Assembly (NCBI RefSeq): GCF_000226095.1 | Contig: NC_016475.1 | Coordinates: 2,108,001 to 2,172,000 of the forward strand | DNA length: 64,000 nucleotides | Reading direction: 5' to 3' | Origin: Thermothelomyces thermophilus ATCC 42464 | Lineage: Eukaryota > Ascomycota > Sordariomycetes > Sordariales > Chaetomiaceae | Part shown: one piece after another, positions 9,445 through 20,437 of the stretch | How positions within the stretch are numbered: position 1 is the stretch's first letter | How the letters are laid out: every line of letters starts with the position of its first letter | Translations under genes and position numbers: made by a program | The notes under the pieces: generated by a model | Told to the model about the DNA's origin: nothing | Database searches by the model: none | What the model saw: the letters and a program-made list of their open reading frames with translations, nothing else

Positions 9445-10326
9445 ATGTCTGCGCACGACGATCTGACCGAGGGCGAGCCACCTGCAATCGACCCGTACGA
9501 GGTGCTCGGGGTCGAGCGCACGGCTTCCCCGGACGAGATCAAGTCAGCATACCGCAAGAAAGCGCTGAGAACCCACCCGGACAAGGCGCCGGATGGCAAG
9601 AAGGAAGAAGCCAAGGAGAAGTTTCAACAAGTCGCGTTTGCCTACGCCGTCCTCTCCGACCCCGCCCGCCGCAAGCGCTACGACGAGACCGGGTCGACCT
9701 CGGAGGCGGTGGTCGACTCGGAGGGCTTCAGCTGGAGCGACTTCTACCGCGAGCAGTACCGCGACGCCGTCTCCGAAGAGGCGATCGAGAAATTCGCCGC
9801 CCAGTACAAGGGGTCCGAGGAGGAGAAGGACGACGTCCTGGCCGCGTACGAGGAGTTCGAGGGCGACATGGACGGGGTCTACGAGTCGGTCATGCTGAGC
9901 AGCGTGCTCGAGGACGACGCGCGGTTCCGGGAGATCATCGACGCCGCCATCGAGTCCGGTAGGGTGCCGCGCTTCGACGCCTACGTGAGAGAGAGCAAGA
10001 AGTCGAGGCAGGCCCGCGTCAAGGCCGCCAAGAAGGAGGCACAGGAGGCCGACGAGCTGGCCAAGGAGCTGGGCGTCTACGACAAGCTGCGCGGCGGCGG
10101 GAACAAGAAGGGCAAGAAGGACTCGGAGGCCGCGCTCGCGGCGCTCATTCAGCGGAACCAGGCGTCCAGGGCGAGTGCGCTGGACAAGCTGGCCGAGAAG
10201 TACGGAGCCGTGTCCAAGGCGGGCAAGGGGAAGAAGAGGGGCGCGAAGGACCTGGAGGAGCCCGATATCTCTGAGGAGCAATTCCAGGCCATACAAGCAG
10301 GCTTGATGAAAAAGAAGCGCAAATGA
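9445..10326 (+). CDS. DNAJC9-type J-domain co-chaperone
   Basis: Class III Hsp40 of 293 aa, no intron. The J domain occupies about residues 16-80, with the HPD motif at H44-P45-D46 (LRTHPDKAP) that stimulates Hsp70 ATPase. The part after it matches human DNAJC9 closely: [27 protein letters not shown], then [18 protein letters not shown]. In DNAJC9 this region binds histones H3-H4 and links histone supply to Hsp70, so a nuclear histone co-chaperone role is likely here. The C-terminus is very basic (MKKKRK), a plausible nuclear localisation signal. The start at 9445 was chosen because [19 protein letters not shown] leads directly into the J domain; the in-frame sequence before it has no ATG. 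Its promoter carries an ACGCGT site. Confidence 0.93.
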   Translation: MSAHDDLTEGEPPAIDPYEVLGVERTASPDEIKSAYRKKALRTHPDKAPDGKKEEAKEKFQQVAFAYAVLSDPARRKRYDETGSTSEAVVDSEGFSWSDFYREQYRDAVSEEAIEKFAAQYKGSEEEKDDVLAAYEEFEGDMDGVYESVMLSSVLEDDARFREIIDAAIESGRVPRFDAYVRESKKSRQARVKAAKKEAQEADELAKELGVYDKLRGGGNKKGKKDSEAALAALIQRNQASRASALDKLAEKYGAVSKAGKGKKRGAKDLEEPDISEEQFQAIQAGLMKKKRK

Positions 10327-11046
10327 GGGGTTCTCTCCTGTCTTGGCTCGGCGTCTTGGGGGGGCTCTGTTGGGGTGTTTCTGGGTTTGGTGCGATTTTT
10401 CTCTTTTAGAGTCTTTGAGTGGCTCGGGGTTTCAGGGTCTGAGGGTTCGGAACGGCGTATAGGCGACTCGGATAGTGTTTGACATGGAGACACGGTTTGA
10501 GGGTTCAGAATCATACAAGTGATGGTAACTACTGCGTTACATTGGTGTATATGAGAATTCGGGCCGGCTTTGGTGATCGACATATGACCGAGCAGACACC
10601 AACTACGTCTTATGGAAATTAGTTAATCACCTACTTCATACGACAAGACGGAAGTCGACTGACTATGTAGTAGTACTCCGTAGTGTAACTGAAGTGAAGA
10701 GGGAGGGTCTGCGAGGGTGAGACGTCGGTATTAACCCCAACCTTGTCCCAACTTACCCTATTGGGCCACTCGCAAGCGTCACCTGGTCAACGCGCACAGG
10801 GCAAGCCTGGAACCCGCCCACTGTTTGCATTGCTGCCTCTGGTTTTGGGGGGGCGAAGCACCTACGGGGCACCTTTTCCGTAACAAGTTCCCACAGCGCA
10901 ATGGCGACCGTGTGCGCAAGGCAAATTCACCGTCACCAACGCGCGGAACATAACCGCTCTTCGCGGCCAATGACAATACATCAATAGGCTCCACCGGATT
11001 CCATGAGAAAAGGCTGCAAACTAGGTCACCCGACACGAAAGATGCC
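10327..11046. other. Intergenic: DnaJ 3' UTR and Stn1 promoter
   Basis: About 0.7 kb, no gene. A T/G-rich 3' UTR-like start and one TACTCCGTA word at 10674-10682. Confidence 0.5.
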
Positions 11047-12017
11047 ATGACCGACGCGACAAAGCCTAAACCCTACCCGCAGTACTGCTTCCACCTGTCG
11101 CCGACCATCAATCGCTGGTGCCATTTCCGGATCAGCGACATAGTGGCCCTCAAGAGTCACCCGGGGTTTCGGGGTAGGTATTTGGTTGAAACCAGTCGAG
11201 CGGTCGCCTTTCGAGGTCTCATCTCACGGCACCAGGCACCACCCACCAGGCTAACCTCGACCACTCAGGCCAGGATGTCTACTTCTACATCAACCACCCG
11301 GTGAAATGGGTGCGCATCTCGGGCATGGTTGTCGCCGTCGACGAGCGCGAAACGAGACACTTCTACGTGATCGATGACGGCAGCGGGGCGACTCTCGAAT
11401 GCGTCGTCAGTGTCGCGCCTCGCACGAATGCGCCGGCAGCGACCGCCACGGCGACCACGAACTCCAGCAGCGGAATCGCAGGGTCGATTCCAATCGTCGA
11501 CGCGCCGATCGACGTCGGTCACGTATTAGACATCAAGGGCAGTGTAGGCATCTTTCGCGGCAGCTGGCAGATTCGCGCCGAGAAGATCGTCCACCTCCGC
11601 TCGACAGAGCAGGAGGTGGCGTTCTGGGAGAAGGTCGCGCAGCTCAAAACCGACGTTTTGTCAAAACCTTGGGTTCTGGATGAGAAGGAGGTGAGGAGAT
11701 GCCGGAAGGAGGAGGAGGAGGAGGAGCAAGGCCGTCACAGCGGCCGTCGCCATCGGAGCGCTGGTGAGAGGCGCGGCAGCAAGCGCGGGGGAAAGACTGG
11801 ATTGGAGAAGGTCAAATCCGGCCTGGAGAAGGCAAAGGCGCCTCACACAGAGGAGGCGAGGGCGCTCTATGAGGATGCTGAAGGCAAGAACGGACGTGAG
11901 ACCAAGACGCTTGCAAGGCGGCCGATCAGGGTCACGGGGTTGGAGAAGAGGAAGTCGGCCAAGCCTGTCACAAGGGTTATTCCGATGACGGGCAAATATG
12001 ACGCCCTGGGCCTGTGA
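11047..12017 (+). CDS. stn1: Stn1-type telomere capping OB-fold protein
   Basis: Likely the Stn1 subunit of the CST (Ctc1/Cdc13-Stn1-Ten1) complex, which binds single-stranded telomeric DNA and recruits DNA polymerase alpha-primase. Exons 11047-11173 and 11269-12017, with a 95 bp intron, give 291 aa. The N-terminal OB fold (about 1-170) has the fungal Stn1 pattern: YPQYCFHLSPTINRWCHFR, then GQDVYFYINHPVKWVRISG across the splice, VDERETRHFYVIDDGSGAT and GHVLDIKGSVGIFRGSWQI. The following helix (LRSTEQEVAFWEKV) is also typical. The remainder is a basic, charged tail with a six-Glu run; I see no C-terminal winged-helix domains, as in short fission-yeast-type Stn1. The reconstructed splice restores the conserved FRGQDVYFY. 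It lies downstream of the DnaJ gene in the same orientation. Confidence 0.88.
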
Positions 12018-13224
12018 ATGTGAAGGCTTAGAATCTCACGAGACGCCTTGCCTGACGCCTGTCTCACCTCGCCTCAGCTGGTCCGCACTGCAAGTTCCAA
12101 ATTGGTGGGCTTTGACGAGCACCCGTCATTGGTCCTGCCTTGTCTCCCAAAACTGGAAAAAGCCGACGCGAACCCCCGTTATGGTTGGCTGAAGCAATCC
12201 TGCATGCGTAACGTCTGTCTTTTACCAAGCCGCCATTACCTAGCCAACTTACCATAACTGTTGCAAAGAATCCTGGACCTGGTCAGAAGCCTACCACTGA
12301 AGAGACTCCCAGGCGAAGTCTCATCTCGGAACTTGTCGAGACTTGTCATGCTCCTTCGGACGTCCTCTGGACCCTCATCATCCTCTGGACCCTCATCCAT
12401 CCAACCCTCCATCTCAGCAAAGCGTGCGCAATTCAGCTCGGGCGCCTGGGTTCTATCCCCAGCTAAGTTGCATTGTATTCCTTCAAAATCCGGTTCCAGT
12501 TCGGCAGTCCATGTCTACCACACCAGAGTGCCGCCGAGATGGGATGTCATCGGGACAGGCAACGAGGGAGCGCCTGCCTCACGGGTTGGCCAAATGGTGC
12601 CGACACGGGGTTGCTACTCGGTGCTTGTTGGGTCCACTTGCGAGAAACTTTCCAAGGCGCGCGTTCTTGGAGCGAGACCCGGCGTGCGAAAAAGCGTTTA
12701 AAGGAGTTGCAATCCCTCTCTCTCTCTCTCTCACTTGAGATAGCAGACATCGTAACTCACCGAGCCCACATAGAACTCAGTGTTATATTCGAAACAATTA
12801 CCACCAGCATTGAGTATCACATATTGCGGTCCTCTTACATTTACCCTTGCTGGCACGCAACGTTACATATTATACACTCTCTTTACTTGAGTCCCTGACT
12901 CCGTCTTTTTTCTATCTCTTTCCATTCAAGGTAAGGATATGAGAACATCTGTTGAGTTGCAACACCGAGGGCACAGGATGCCACCGGAACTTTCATTTCA
13001 GGCCGTAGGGCAATCTCATATCCGGGAGGAGAGCGGGCTTGCGATGGCAGAAGCCACGGCAGATGAAAGCCCAGCCCTACCGTTAACCCCCCCTTCCCCT
13101 GGGGCCCTCGTCTCAAGCCCACTCCGAACGGGAGAGAGGCTCAAATATATCGTCGGCCCACGGCTCGCCTGGATGTGAGATTTGGATCAGCAACTCTTAG
13201 GCATGCCTGTGTAGAGTCCTCACG
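12018..13224. other. Intergenic: promoter of the GH81 gene
   Basis: 1.2 kb without a gene. Contains an 18 bp tandem duplication at 12363-12398 (unit TCCTCTGGACCCTCATCA, second copy one mismatch) and a (CT)n run at about 12715-12732. AT-richer at 12750-12900. Confidence 0.5.
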
Positions 13225-16038
13225 ATGGGCCGGCCATGGGAAGTGGTGTTTACGCTGCTAATCGCTCTGCAGGGCGTCCTCTCTCTCCCCACCCGGGTCA
13301 TCACAAGCCCAGGCCGATCTGACAACACGGCCTGGATCGTTGCCAGCGAAAAACACCCAGCCGGCGGTGTTATCCCACCCATCCTTGAGACCGAGACCGC
13401 CAAACGCGTCACCCCGGTGTCGAATTTGACTACTTCAGTCCCAAAGCCGACTCCTTTGCTCGTCACAGCTTCCGCTGTTGCGAGTCTGCACTTGTCGTTG
13501 CCCACCGGCGCCGTCAATATGCCCGGCCAAGACATCTTCGCCGATCCCATTTCCACGGATGCGCCACCTGCCACATTCGGCAAAAAGGGGGATCATCCCG
13601 TGCCGAGACTGGGCGTTCGGGGCAACGGCCCATTCGAGACCAACAAGTTCTATGGCAGCCTGCAACTCGGAACCCAGACCTCCCCGGTCTTCCTCCACCC
13701 GTACTCGGTCGTCTGGGCTCGAGGCGAGGGTTCTTCCAAGAGCTGGGGACTGGCAATCTCGCATGTTGAGGCCAGCCAGAGAGTCTACGGCGAGACCAAC
13801 CAGTCGACGGGAGCTGCGGAATACTTCCTCAACCCCGTGGGGATCCATTCCGTCTGCCTCTCGGCGAAGGAGCTGGGGAATGACACCGCCCTCACCACCG
13901 AGGAGCTGACCGACTTCTCCGTCCGGGTCGGCCTGCGCCCGAGCGCCGAGGCGCCGCCCGCGGTGCAGTTCCCCTTGGTCCAGGGGCTCGGCTTCATCAC
14001 GGCCATCTACGATGGCGCAACCCCCGTGCTCCAGACGGGCGAACGCTTCAAGGCGGTGACGCGGGCATCCGCGGACCCCAAGGACGGGGTCGTTAAGTAC
14101 AAGCTCGAGCTCGAGTCCGGAACCATCTGGCTGGCGTATGCGCACCACACCGAGGGCGACCCGCTGGATCTGGAGTCGACCGACACCGGGCTCGCTCAGG
14201 CAAAGGGGCCGTTTCGCGGCTTCATCCAGGTGGCTAAGGACCCGGGAGACGGCGAGAAGGTGTATGACCAGGCCGCCGGTGCCTACGCCACCGGCGTCCA
14301 GCTCTCCGGGTCCGTCGACGGCGCAAGGGGGACATATACCTTCTCGTTCAAGAAGGCCGGCATCGAAGGGACCACGCTCGTCATGTTCGCGCTGCCTCAT
14401 CACGTAGGCTCCTTCGATGACGCCACCAAGGCTAAAGTGACGGACCTGAAGCTGCAGACCACGACTAAGGGGGTGGGAGCCGCCGTCGTGGCCGACTCCT
14501 GGACCATGGTCGAGGACAACCTGCCGACAAACATCGGATTCCTGCCGTGGTCTCCCGAGGCCGGGAGCGCCGCCAACATCTCGGATGGCACTAAGCAGGC
14601 CATTCACGGCGTCGCGCAGGCCGAGGTCTCGCAGGATATCAAGCAGCTGTCTGACGTAGACTCGATGTACTTCGCCGGAAAGGTGGGCTTGGAGCAACAC
14701 AAGCCCCCCCCCCAAAGGGGGCTCGCGAGCGCATATGCTGACGATGAACAGGCGCTGGCCAAGTATGCCACCCTCGTCCTGGCAATCCGGGAGATGCTGG
14801 GGGATCAGGCCATGGCCCAGACCGGGTTGAACCAGCTGAAAGAGGCATTCGCCCGCGTTGCGCAGAATCAGCAAAAGCACCCGCTGGTATATGAGAGTAA
14901 GTTGCCCTGTCGCCGGCCAGAAATGTCGCTTCCGAGAATTCCGAGGGGCTCCGTTAGAGCGACTGACGCCGCCAAAAACAAACAAGGTGCCTGGGGAGGC
15001 GTCGTTTCGTCCGCCACGTACGACACGGGCGACACCGGGCTCGACTTTGGCAACACGCTCTACAACGACCACCACTTCCACTGGGGCTACTTCATCTACA
15101 CGGCAGCCGTGATCGGACATCTCGACCCGTCGTGGGCGGAGGAAAACAAGGCCTACGTCAACACGCTCGTCCGCGACATCGCCAACCCCAGCTCAAACGA
15201 CCAGTACTTCCCCCTCTGGCGGTCCTTTGACTGGTACCACGGCCACAGCTGGGCTCACGGGCTCTTCGACGCGCTCGACGGCAAAGACCAAGAGTCCAGC
15301 TCAGAAGACACCATGCACACCTACGCCCTGAAGCTGTGGGGGTCTGTGATTGGTGACACGAACCTGGAAGCCCGGTATGGCCCCTATCCTTCCCTCCCAT
15401 CTTCTCCTTTCTTCTTCAAAACAACCATCGCTCCTAACATCTTGATTTCCCCCCAACCAGCGGCAACCTCATGCTCGCGGTCCAGAGCCGCTCTCTCCGG
15501 TCCTACTACCTCTACACCTCGGACAACACGATCCAGGACCCCAAGTTTATCGGAAACAAGGTGGCCGGCATCCTGTTCGAGAACAAGGTCCACCACACGA
15601 CCTACTTCGGCAACAACACCGAGTACATCCAGGGCATCCACATGCTGCCGCTGCTGCCGCAGACCCCCTACGTGCGCACCCCAGCCTTTGTCCGCGAGGA
15701 GTGGGAGACCTACTTCAGCAACGGCCGCGCCGACGCCATCGCGGGCGGCTGGAGGGGCGTGCTGCTGGGCAACTACGCCACCGTCGACCCAAAGGCTGCC
15801 TACGACTTCTTCGCCAGGTCCGACTTTGACAGCTCCTGGCTGGACGACGGCGCCACCCGGACCTGGTATATGTGCTATGCTGCCGGTGAGTACCGTACCC
15901 CGTTCCGTTCCGTCTACCTTGACCTCACCTACCCACCCTGCCTCCTCTGGCTTCCGACACCTCCCGTTCTTCTTCTTCTTATGAGATCGTGCTAACTGCC
16001 GGTTTGTTGCCCTGTTTGTAGCGTTGGGCAAGCTGTGA
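13225..16038 (+). CDS. Secreted GH81 endo-1,3-beta-glucanase
   Basis: Hydrolyses 1,3-beta-glucan; roles in this family are septum or wall remodelling and digestion of foreign glucan. Five exons: 13225-14682, 14752-14896, 14987-15374, 15461-15885 and 16022-16038, for 810 aa. Residues 1-20 form a signal peptide (MGRPWEVVFTLLIALQGVLS). A Ser/Thr/Pro-rich linker leads to the N-terminal beta-sandwich (GDHPVPRLGVRGNGPFETNK, HPYSVVWARG). The catalytic (alpha/alpha) domain has the acid D562 in YNDHHFHWGYF and the E637-x3-E641 pair in DQESSSEDTMHTY. WRSFDWYHGHSWAHGL and AIAGGWRGVLLGNYA are further GH81 signatures. The 17 bp last exon encodes only the final LGKL after a shared Ala. Introns 1 (69 bp) and 2 (90 bp) are multiples of three without stops, so exon joining there rests on splice signals and the family alignment. 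No GPI signal or carbohydrate-binding module seen. Confidence 0.93.
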
Positions 16039-17948
16039 GCGTTTGCCCGTGACGGGTCGACTTCCGCATGTCGTGATCTCTGTCTGCCGGACCGCGCCAG
16101 CTACGTCCTTTCGTTTTTTGGTCACACTTTCGTCAACTTTTTAGATTCTTCTTGGACATGGATTTTAGACGGGGGATCTCGGGTTCCATGTCAGCTCAAG
16201 TTTGGCTACGCTCTTTGTAATGCGACAGACTGGTTGGAAACTTAGGTTTGGAGCCTTGTCGTTCGTTATTAACCTACAAGTTCTTAATCCTCTCTTCTAT
16301 AGTTTTCTTCTTCTGTCGTATGTTACTTACTTTTTGAATACATTCGCTGAAACGGCCGCGCTTCGGAACTCGCAATCCCCTGTCCCTTTTGCTGCTCCTC
16401 CATTTCGGCACCAGTTCACAGGCAGCGGGAGCCAGCCGCTTCCTCTCCCTCTTCTCTCTTTTCTTTTAAGCATGTGGGATTCAGTGGATTTGGGGAAAGA
16501 CCGAAACAGCGTCTTCCATCAAGGGCTGAGTTACCACCAGAATGCCGAGGTATACATGAATAAACAAGTAGATGGGGCAAGAACGTTCTGGCAGGTCATG
16601 CGCCGCGAACCAGCCGTGTTCATCCGCATCGCGACCACATGAGCAGCCCTGATGAGTCACATTCAACCCTCGAGTCCGGTCAACAAGCCTTTCGGATCCG
16701 ATGCTCAGCGAGGTTCTTGCTGAAGCTATTGTCGCTCCTTCCCGACTTGGACGCAAGGGCTAGCTAGGGCTAGGGCAGGTGGCTCTAGGATTCGGCGTAG
16801 GTGTTTTTTAAGTCTGCTGTTGTCAGGTAACTGGCGAAATGGAAGATGTGATGGCGATGAAGTAATCCCGGATGATGTGAACTTTCCAGGCAAATATCAA
16901 AACGTCCCCGATCTTGTAGCCCATGTAAGATTACGGAGTGTGTATGGAGAAATCGCAGATTCATGGGGCTTTTTGTTTTCTTCGCATTTAAGGTACGGAA
17001 GACTTAGCGGGTACAACCTAATCTCGCAATTGCCCATCGCACTTGCCATCGTCCGCCTACAAGTAGGGGCTGATAGGGCCGATCCGACCCACCATCAGGC
17101 ATCACTGTGCCGCGAGAGAGCATCCGGTTTGCGGGGGTTGTTCCAACCCTGATTTGCCGAGTAAATATCTACCTTAATTCTTAGTGTTGCGGAGAGGATC
17201 CTTTCATATCAAAACGACCGAGGGTGCCCGACACAGCCAGGCATCGCAGTCCCTGTGGCTTCTTGGAGAGCGACTGGGAGAACTTTCGCAAAATCGTGTT
17301 CGGTATCCATGCCCGGCCCTGGATCAGCCTTCCAGCAATCATCAGCCCTGCGGGTCAGGAACCCTTTGTTCTCGCCCTGCACCCTGAGCTCCTCGCTCAC
17401 CGCATTCTCAGAACAGCGTCGTCTCTCATTGGGCCGCCAACCTTCTCGTTGCGAGAACCGGGCGACGCCAATCGAGTCCTGCGTTCGACAGGCGTCTCTG
17501 CCCGCTGTTTGGCCTAGCGCTGGCACCGAATTACGCTACAATTTCCCGGCCAATTTTGTCCAACGAGCAGCCGCGGCAGGGCGCTACCCGAGAGCAATGC
17601 GAAGTCCGCCAGCAGTACGGCAACAACCCAGAGACTCACCTAGCCTCGCCTTCTTGAGGCTCTCTTGAACCTGACTTCTCTTCTTCCCAATTTACATGCT
17701 CGCTCCTCTGTCACCTCCTCGGCGACGCCAACTCCTGGTTGAATGTGTCACCGTTTTTCCCCTTGTTCCTGGTCCGGAACCGACAGACTGCTCTACTAAT
17801 TCTGTACACGGACTTGGCCCGGTCGGTAGTTATACTCCCTCCACCAACCCTCGCCCCTCCCAGCACTGTTCTGTTCCGGGCTGCTCGGAAGGCCTGGTAA
17901 CCCTTGTAAACCCCCCCACACCCGGCTCCTTCGTTCGTCTCGGACAAG
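16039..17948. other. Intergenic, no gene recognised
   Basis: 1.9 kb between the glucanase and the kinase. ORFs up to about 150 codons occur on the plus strand but resemble nothing and have no start context or splice support. C/T-rich before the kinase start. Confidence 0.5.
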
Positions 17949-19295
17949 ATGTCGTTCGAGTCGAACGGCAGTCAGTCGTCTCAGTCGCAGCCCATCCCTG
18001 TGAGTGACTTCCTCAGCAGCCGGGATGATCAGCATTTCGTCTGGGACGACGCCGACCGGGAAGTCTCTGACGAATGGCTGGAGCCCGTCAGGACAGCCTT
18101 GCTTGATCCCAAGAAGCACAAGGTGTTCCACCACTGCAGCAAGGAATACCTCAAGCCTCCCAGCCCCTTTGTGCAACAGGGCCCAGAACTCGGCGAGTCG
18201 GGATCGACCATCGTATACAGAGTCACACCCCCGGAGGGCCACCCCTATCGGCGCCCGCTGGCGCTCAAGGTCATTGTCTGCAAGGAGAAGACGCGGCCAC
18301 CGGGACCAGACAGCAAGGCACGCAGTAACGCGCTGAAGGAGGTTAAGACCATGTCTTCGCTCAGGCACCCGCACATTGTCGTATACGTGGCGTCCTTTGA
18401 AGACTACTGCATCCAGACCCGGGAGATTGGACGCCGGCCCAGAGGCAGAGACAGCACCACCCTGTTCAGGGTCAACCAGCGGATCAAGAAGCACATACTC
18501 GGCATCGCCATGTACCCGCCTGCCGTGTGCAACCTGCACACCCTCATGGACGAAGTCTTTCAAAACCCCAGGGGGTCAGACTGGATCATCCGCCATCTTC
18601 ACACGTACTTTGGCTGTCTCGCACAGGCGGTAGCGTACCTCCACCGCAAAAGCGTGCAGATCCGCCACAAGGACATTAAGCCAGACAACATCGTCATCGA
18701 CGACTTCGGCCTGCCGGTGTTGACCGACTTCGGCCTGTCCAAACACTTCGAGACCGGTCAAGACTCGGTGGGGCCCACACCCAAAACCCTCAAGTACGCC
18801 GACCCGGAAGCGATGCACGAGGAACGCCGAGACGAGCGCTCCGACATCTTCTCGCTTGGCTGTGTCTTCCTCGAAATGGCCACGGTGCTCCTCGGCCAGC
18901 CGCCCAGGTTCGCCGAAGACCAGCTGTCCGCCAATCGCAACGGCGACGGGCACTCCGTATCCTCGTCGGGCTCCGGCGGGGGATCGGAAGCAGACTTCAA
19001 CTACTCCGAATCCCTGCACAACCTCGACGCCTACCTCACCACCCTCTCCCGCCTGTCGCGGAACGTCATCGCATCCGAACCCGCCCGCGAGCCCTCCATC
19101 CACGCCGTGCTCGCCATCTTACCGCACATCCGCCGCATGATGTCCGAGACGCAGGCGAGCCGGCCCCGGGCCCACGAGCTCTACCCCTGGTTCCGGCACC
19201 TGTACGACGTCTATGACACACCAGGGCCCTGTGCCAACTGCGAGGAGGAGAGGCGCTCAGGGAGGGCCATAGCAAGCAGCCGCCGGAGGAGTTGA
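17949..19295 (+). CDS. Divergent fungal Ser/Thr protein kinase
   Basis: Single-exon protein of 448 aa with a complete kinase domain (about 77-385). Glycine loop around LGESGSTIVY (81-90); ATP-anchoring Lys K107 in ALKV; likely alpha-C Glu E131 in LKEVKTMSSLRHPHIV. The catalytic loop is HKDIKPDN (D242, HKD in place of HRD), the metal-binding DFG is D260-G262, an ADPEA motif (APE equivalent) is at about 284-288, and SDIFSLGCVF supplies the F-helix Asp D299. There is a Ser/Gly-rich insertion at about 335-350. The N-terminal 75 residues (VSDEWLEPVRTALLD, FHHCSKEYLKPPSPFV) resemble leaders of fungal orphan kinases often found with immunity-like genes. The C-terminus (YPWFRHLYDVYDTPGPCANC) is short and Cys-bearing. 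Substrate and pathway cannot be told from sequence. All key catalytic residues are present, so it is probably active. Confidence 0.88.
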   Translation: MSFESNGSQSSQSQPIPVSDFLSSRDDQHFVWDDADREVSDEWLEPVRTALLDPKKHKVFHHCSKEYLKPPSPFVQQGPELGESGSTIVYRVTPPEGHPYRRPLALKVIVCKEKTRPPGPDSKARSNALKEVKTMSSLRHPHIVVYVASFEDYCIQTREIGRRPRGRDSTTLFRVNQRIKKHILGIAMYPPAVCNLHTLMDEVFQNPRGSDWIIRHLHTYFGCLAQAVAYLHRKSVQIRHKDIKPDNIVIDDFGLPVLTDFGLSKHFETGQDSVGPTPKTLKYADPEAMHEERRDERSDIFSLGCVFLEMATVLLGQPPRFAEDQLSANRNGDGHSVSSSGSGGGSEADFNYSESLHNLDAYLTTLSRLSRNVIASEPAREPSIHAVLAILPHIRRMMSETQASRPRAHELYPWFRHLYDVYDTPGPCANCEEERRSGRAIASSRRRS

Positions 19296-20344
19296 AGCCG
19301 CAGCCCGACATTGAACCGGAGAGGGACCGTCGCTAGCGGGTCGCAGCCGCTGATGAGGAGGAGGATGGGGGGGTCAATGATCACTGTGAGCGTTGCCATC
19401 CCCACCTCCCAACCTCGGCAGGGCCCGTACGGAGGCGAGCTACGGGGTTGCACGCGGATGAGGGACTGGATTCAGATTAACATGCGAGGCTAGGAGGGAT
19501 TTTTGTCTGTCTGAGTTTTATATGGGTGCATGGGTCCGGCTGTTAACTTAGAGGAGCGATACGGCGCTGAGTCTGGTTTCAGGAGTTGTTGTTTGGTGCT
19601 GCACTTGATTTTCATTGTTATCCATGGCCTGGCTGCCCTCTCTCTTTTTCACCTATGACCGGGTGAGCATTGTTCCGTTATATACCATTGAGCGGCGAGC
19701 AAGCGAGCATGCATATTGACGACGGCGATAACGACGGCGACGACGACGACGACGACAAAGTTGATTGGGGCGATTGGAGCTTGGTTAGTTGGGCATGTTA
19801 GATGCTCGCGAATTGCGCATGAGATAGGCTCTTGGGGATGCATCGAGGTCAAGAGATACCACGGCTGAAGCGCGTATCAGTTATCAGAAGCTTGCGAGCG
19901 GCTGCAAGCAAGCTAAGTCCTGATAACTTCCGAGCTTAAAGGCTAACTAGAAGAGAGAAATTTCGGATGGTCACGAATATAGATAGCCCTGACGGTATTG
20001 CAGAGTTAGAAAGAAGAAAGGAAAGGCTACCCTTGGGATCTTAGATTTATGTTTTATTTTGTTTTCCTTCTTTTCCTAGTAACTACAATAAACCTTGCGT
20101 CCCATATCGTGACCCTGATAGGTCTTCCATGCGTGGTGTACACAGTAATTGGCAAGAATCGGTACAACAACACTAAAAAAGTTTAGTGTGAGGTGGAGGC
20201 GTGGGGGTTCCCATGTGGTATGGTGGGACTGTGCCGAACCGTTGGGTCGCAGGGGTAGCGTAGCAGAAAAGTGTATTGTCGAGCGGGAAGCACCGGAATG
20301 TCAAGCCTATTCCGATTCCGCACCTTCAACAAACAACCTAGCCT
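19296..20344. other. Intergenic, no gene recognised
   Basis: 1.05 kb between the kinase and tRNA-Lys. Contains a (GAC)n stretch at about 19718-19755 (GACGACGACGACGACGAC) and otherwise nothing recognised. Confidence 0.5.
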
Positions 20345-20437
20345 GCCCGGCTAGCTCAATCGGTAGAGCGTGAGACTCTTAAAAACTGGACTTACGGTTA
20401 TATCTCAAGGTTGTGGGTTCGACCCCCACGTCGGGCT
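20345..20437 (+). tRNA. tRNA-Lys (CTT) with a 20 nt intron
   Basis: Acceptor stem GCCCGGC pairs with GTCGGGC (one G:T), the anticodon stem TGAGA with TCTCA, and the T stem GTGGG with CCCAC around TTCGACC. The loop starts CT, then anticodon CTT at 20378-20380. A 20 nt intron (20382-20401) sits one base 3' of the anticodon, the canonical nuclear position. The mature tRNA is 73 nt before CCA. Confidence 0.93.

Noticed and set aside
13435-15120. 561-codon frame on the minus strand under the GH81 gene
   Set aside because: It mirrors the GC-rich third positions of the plus-strand gene, crosses the GH81 introns without its own splice logic and resembles no family.
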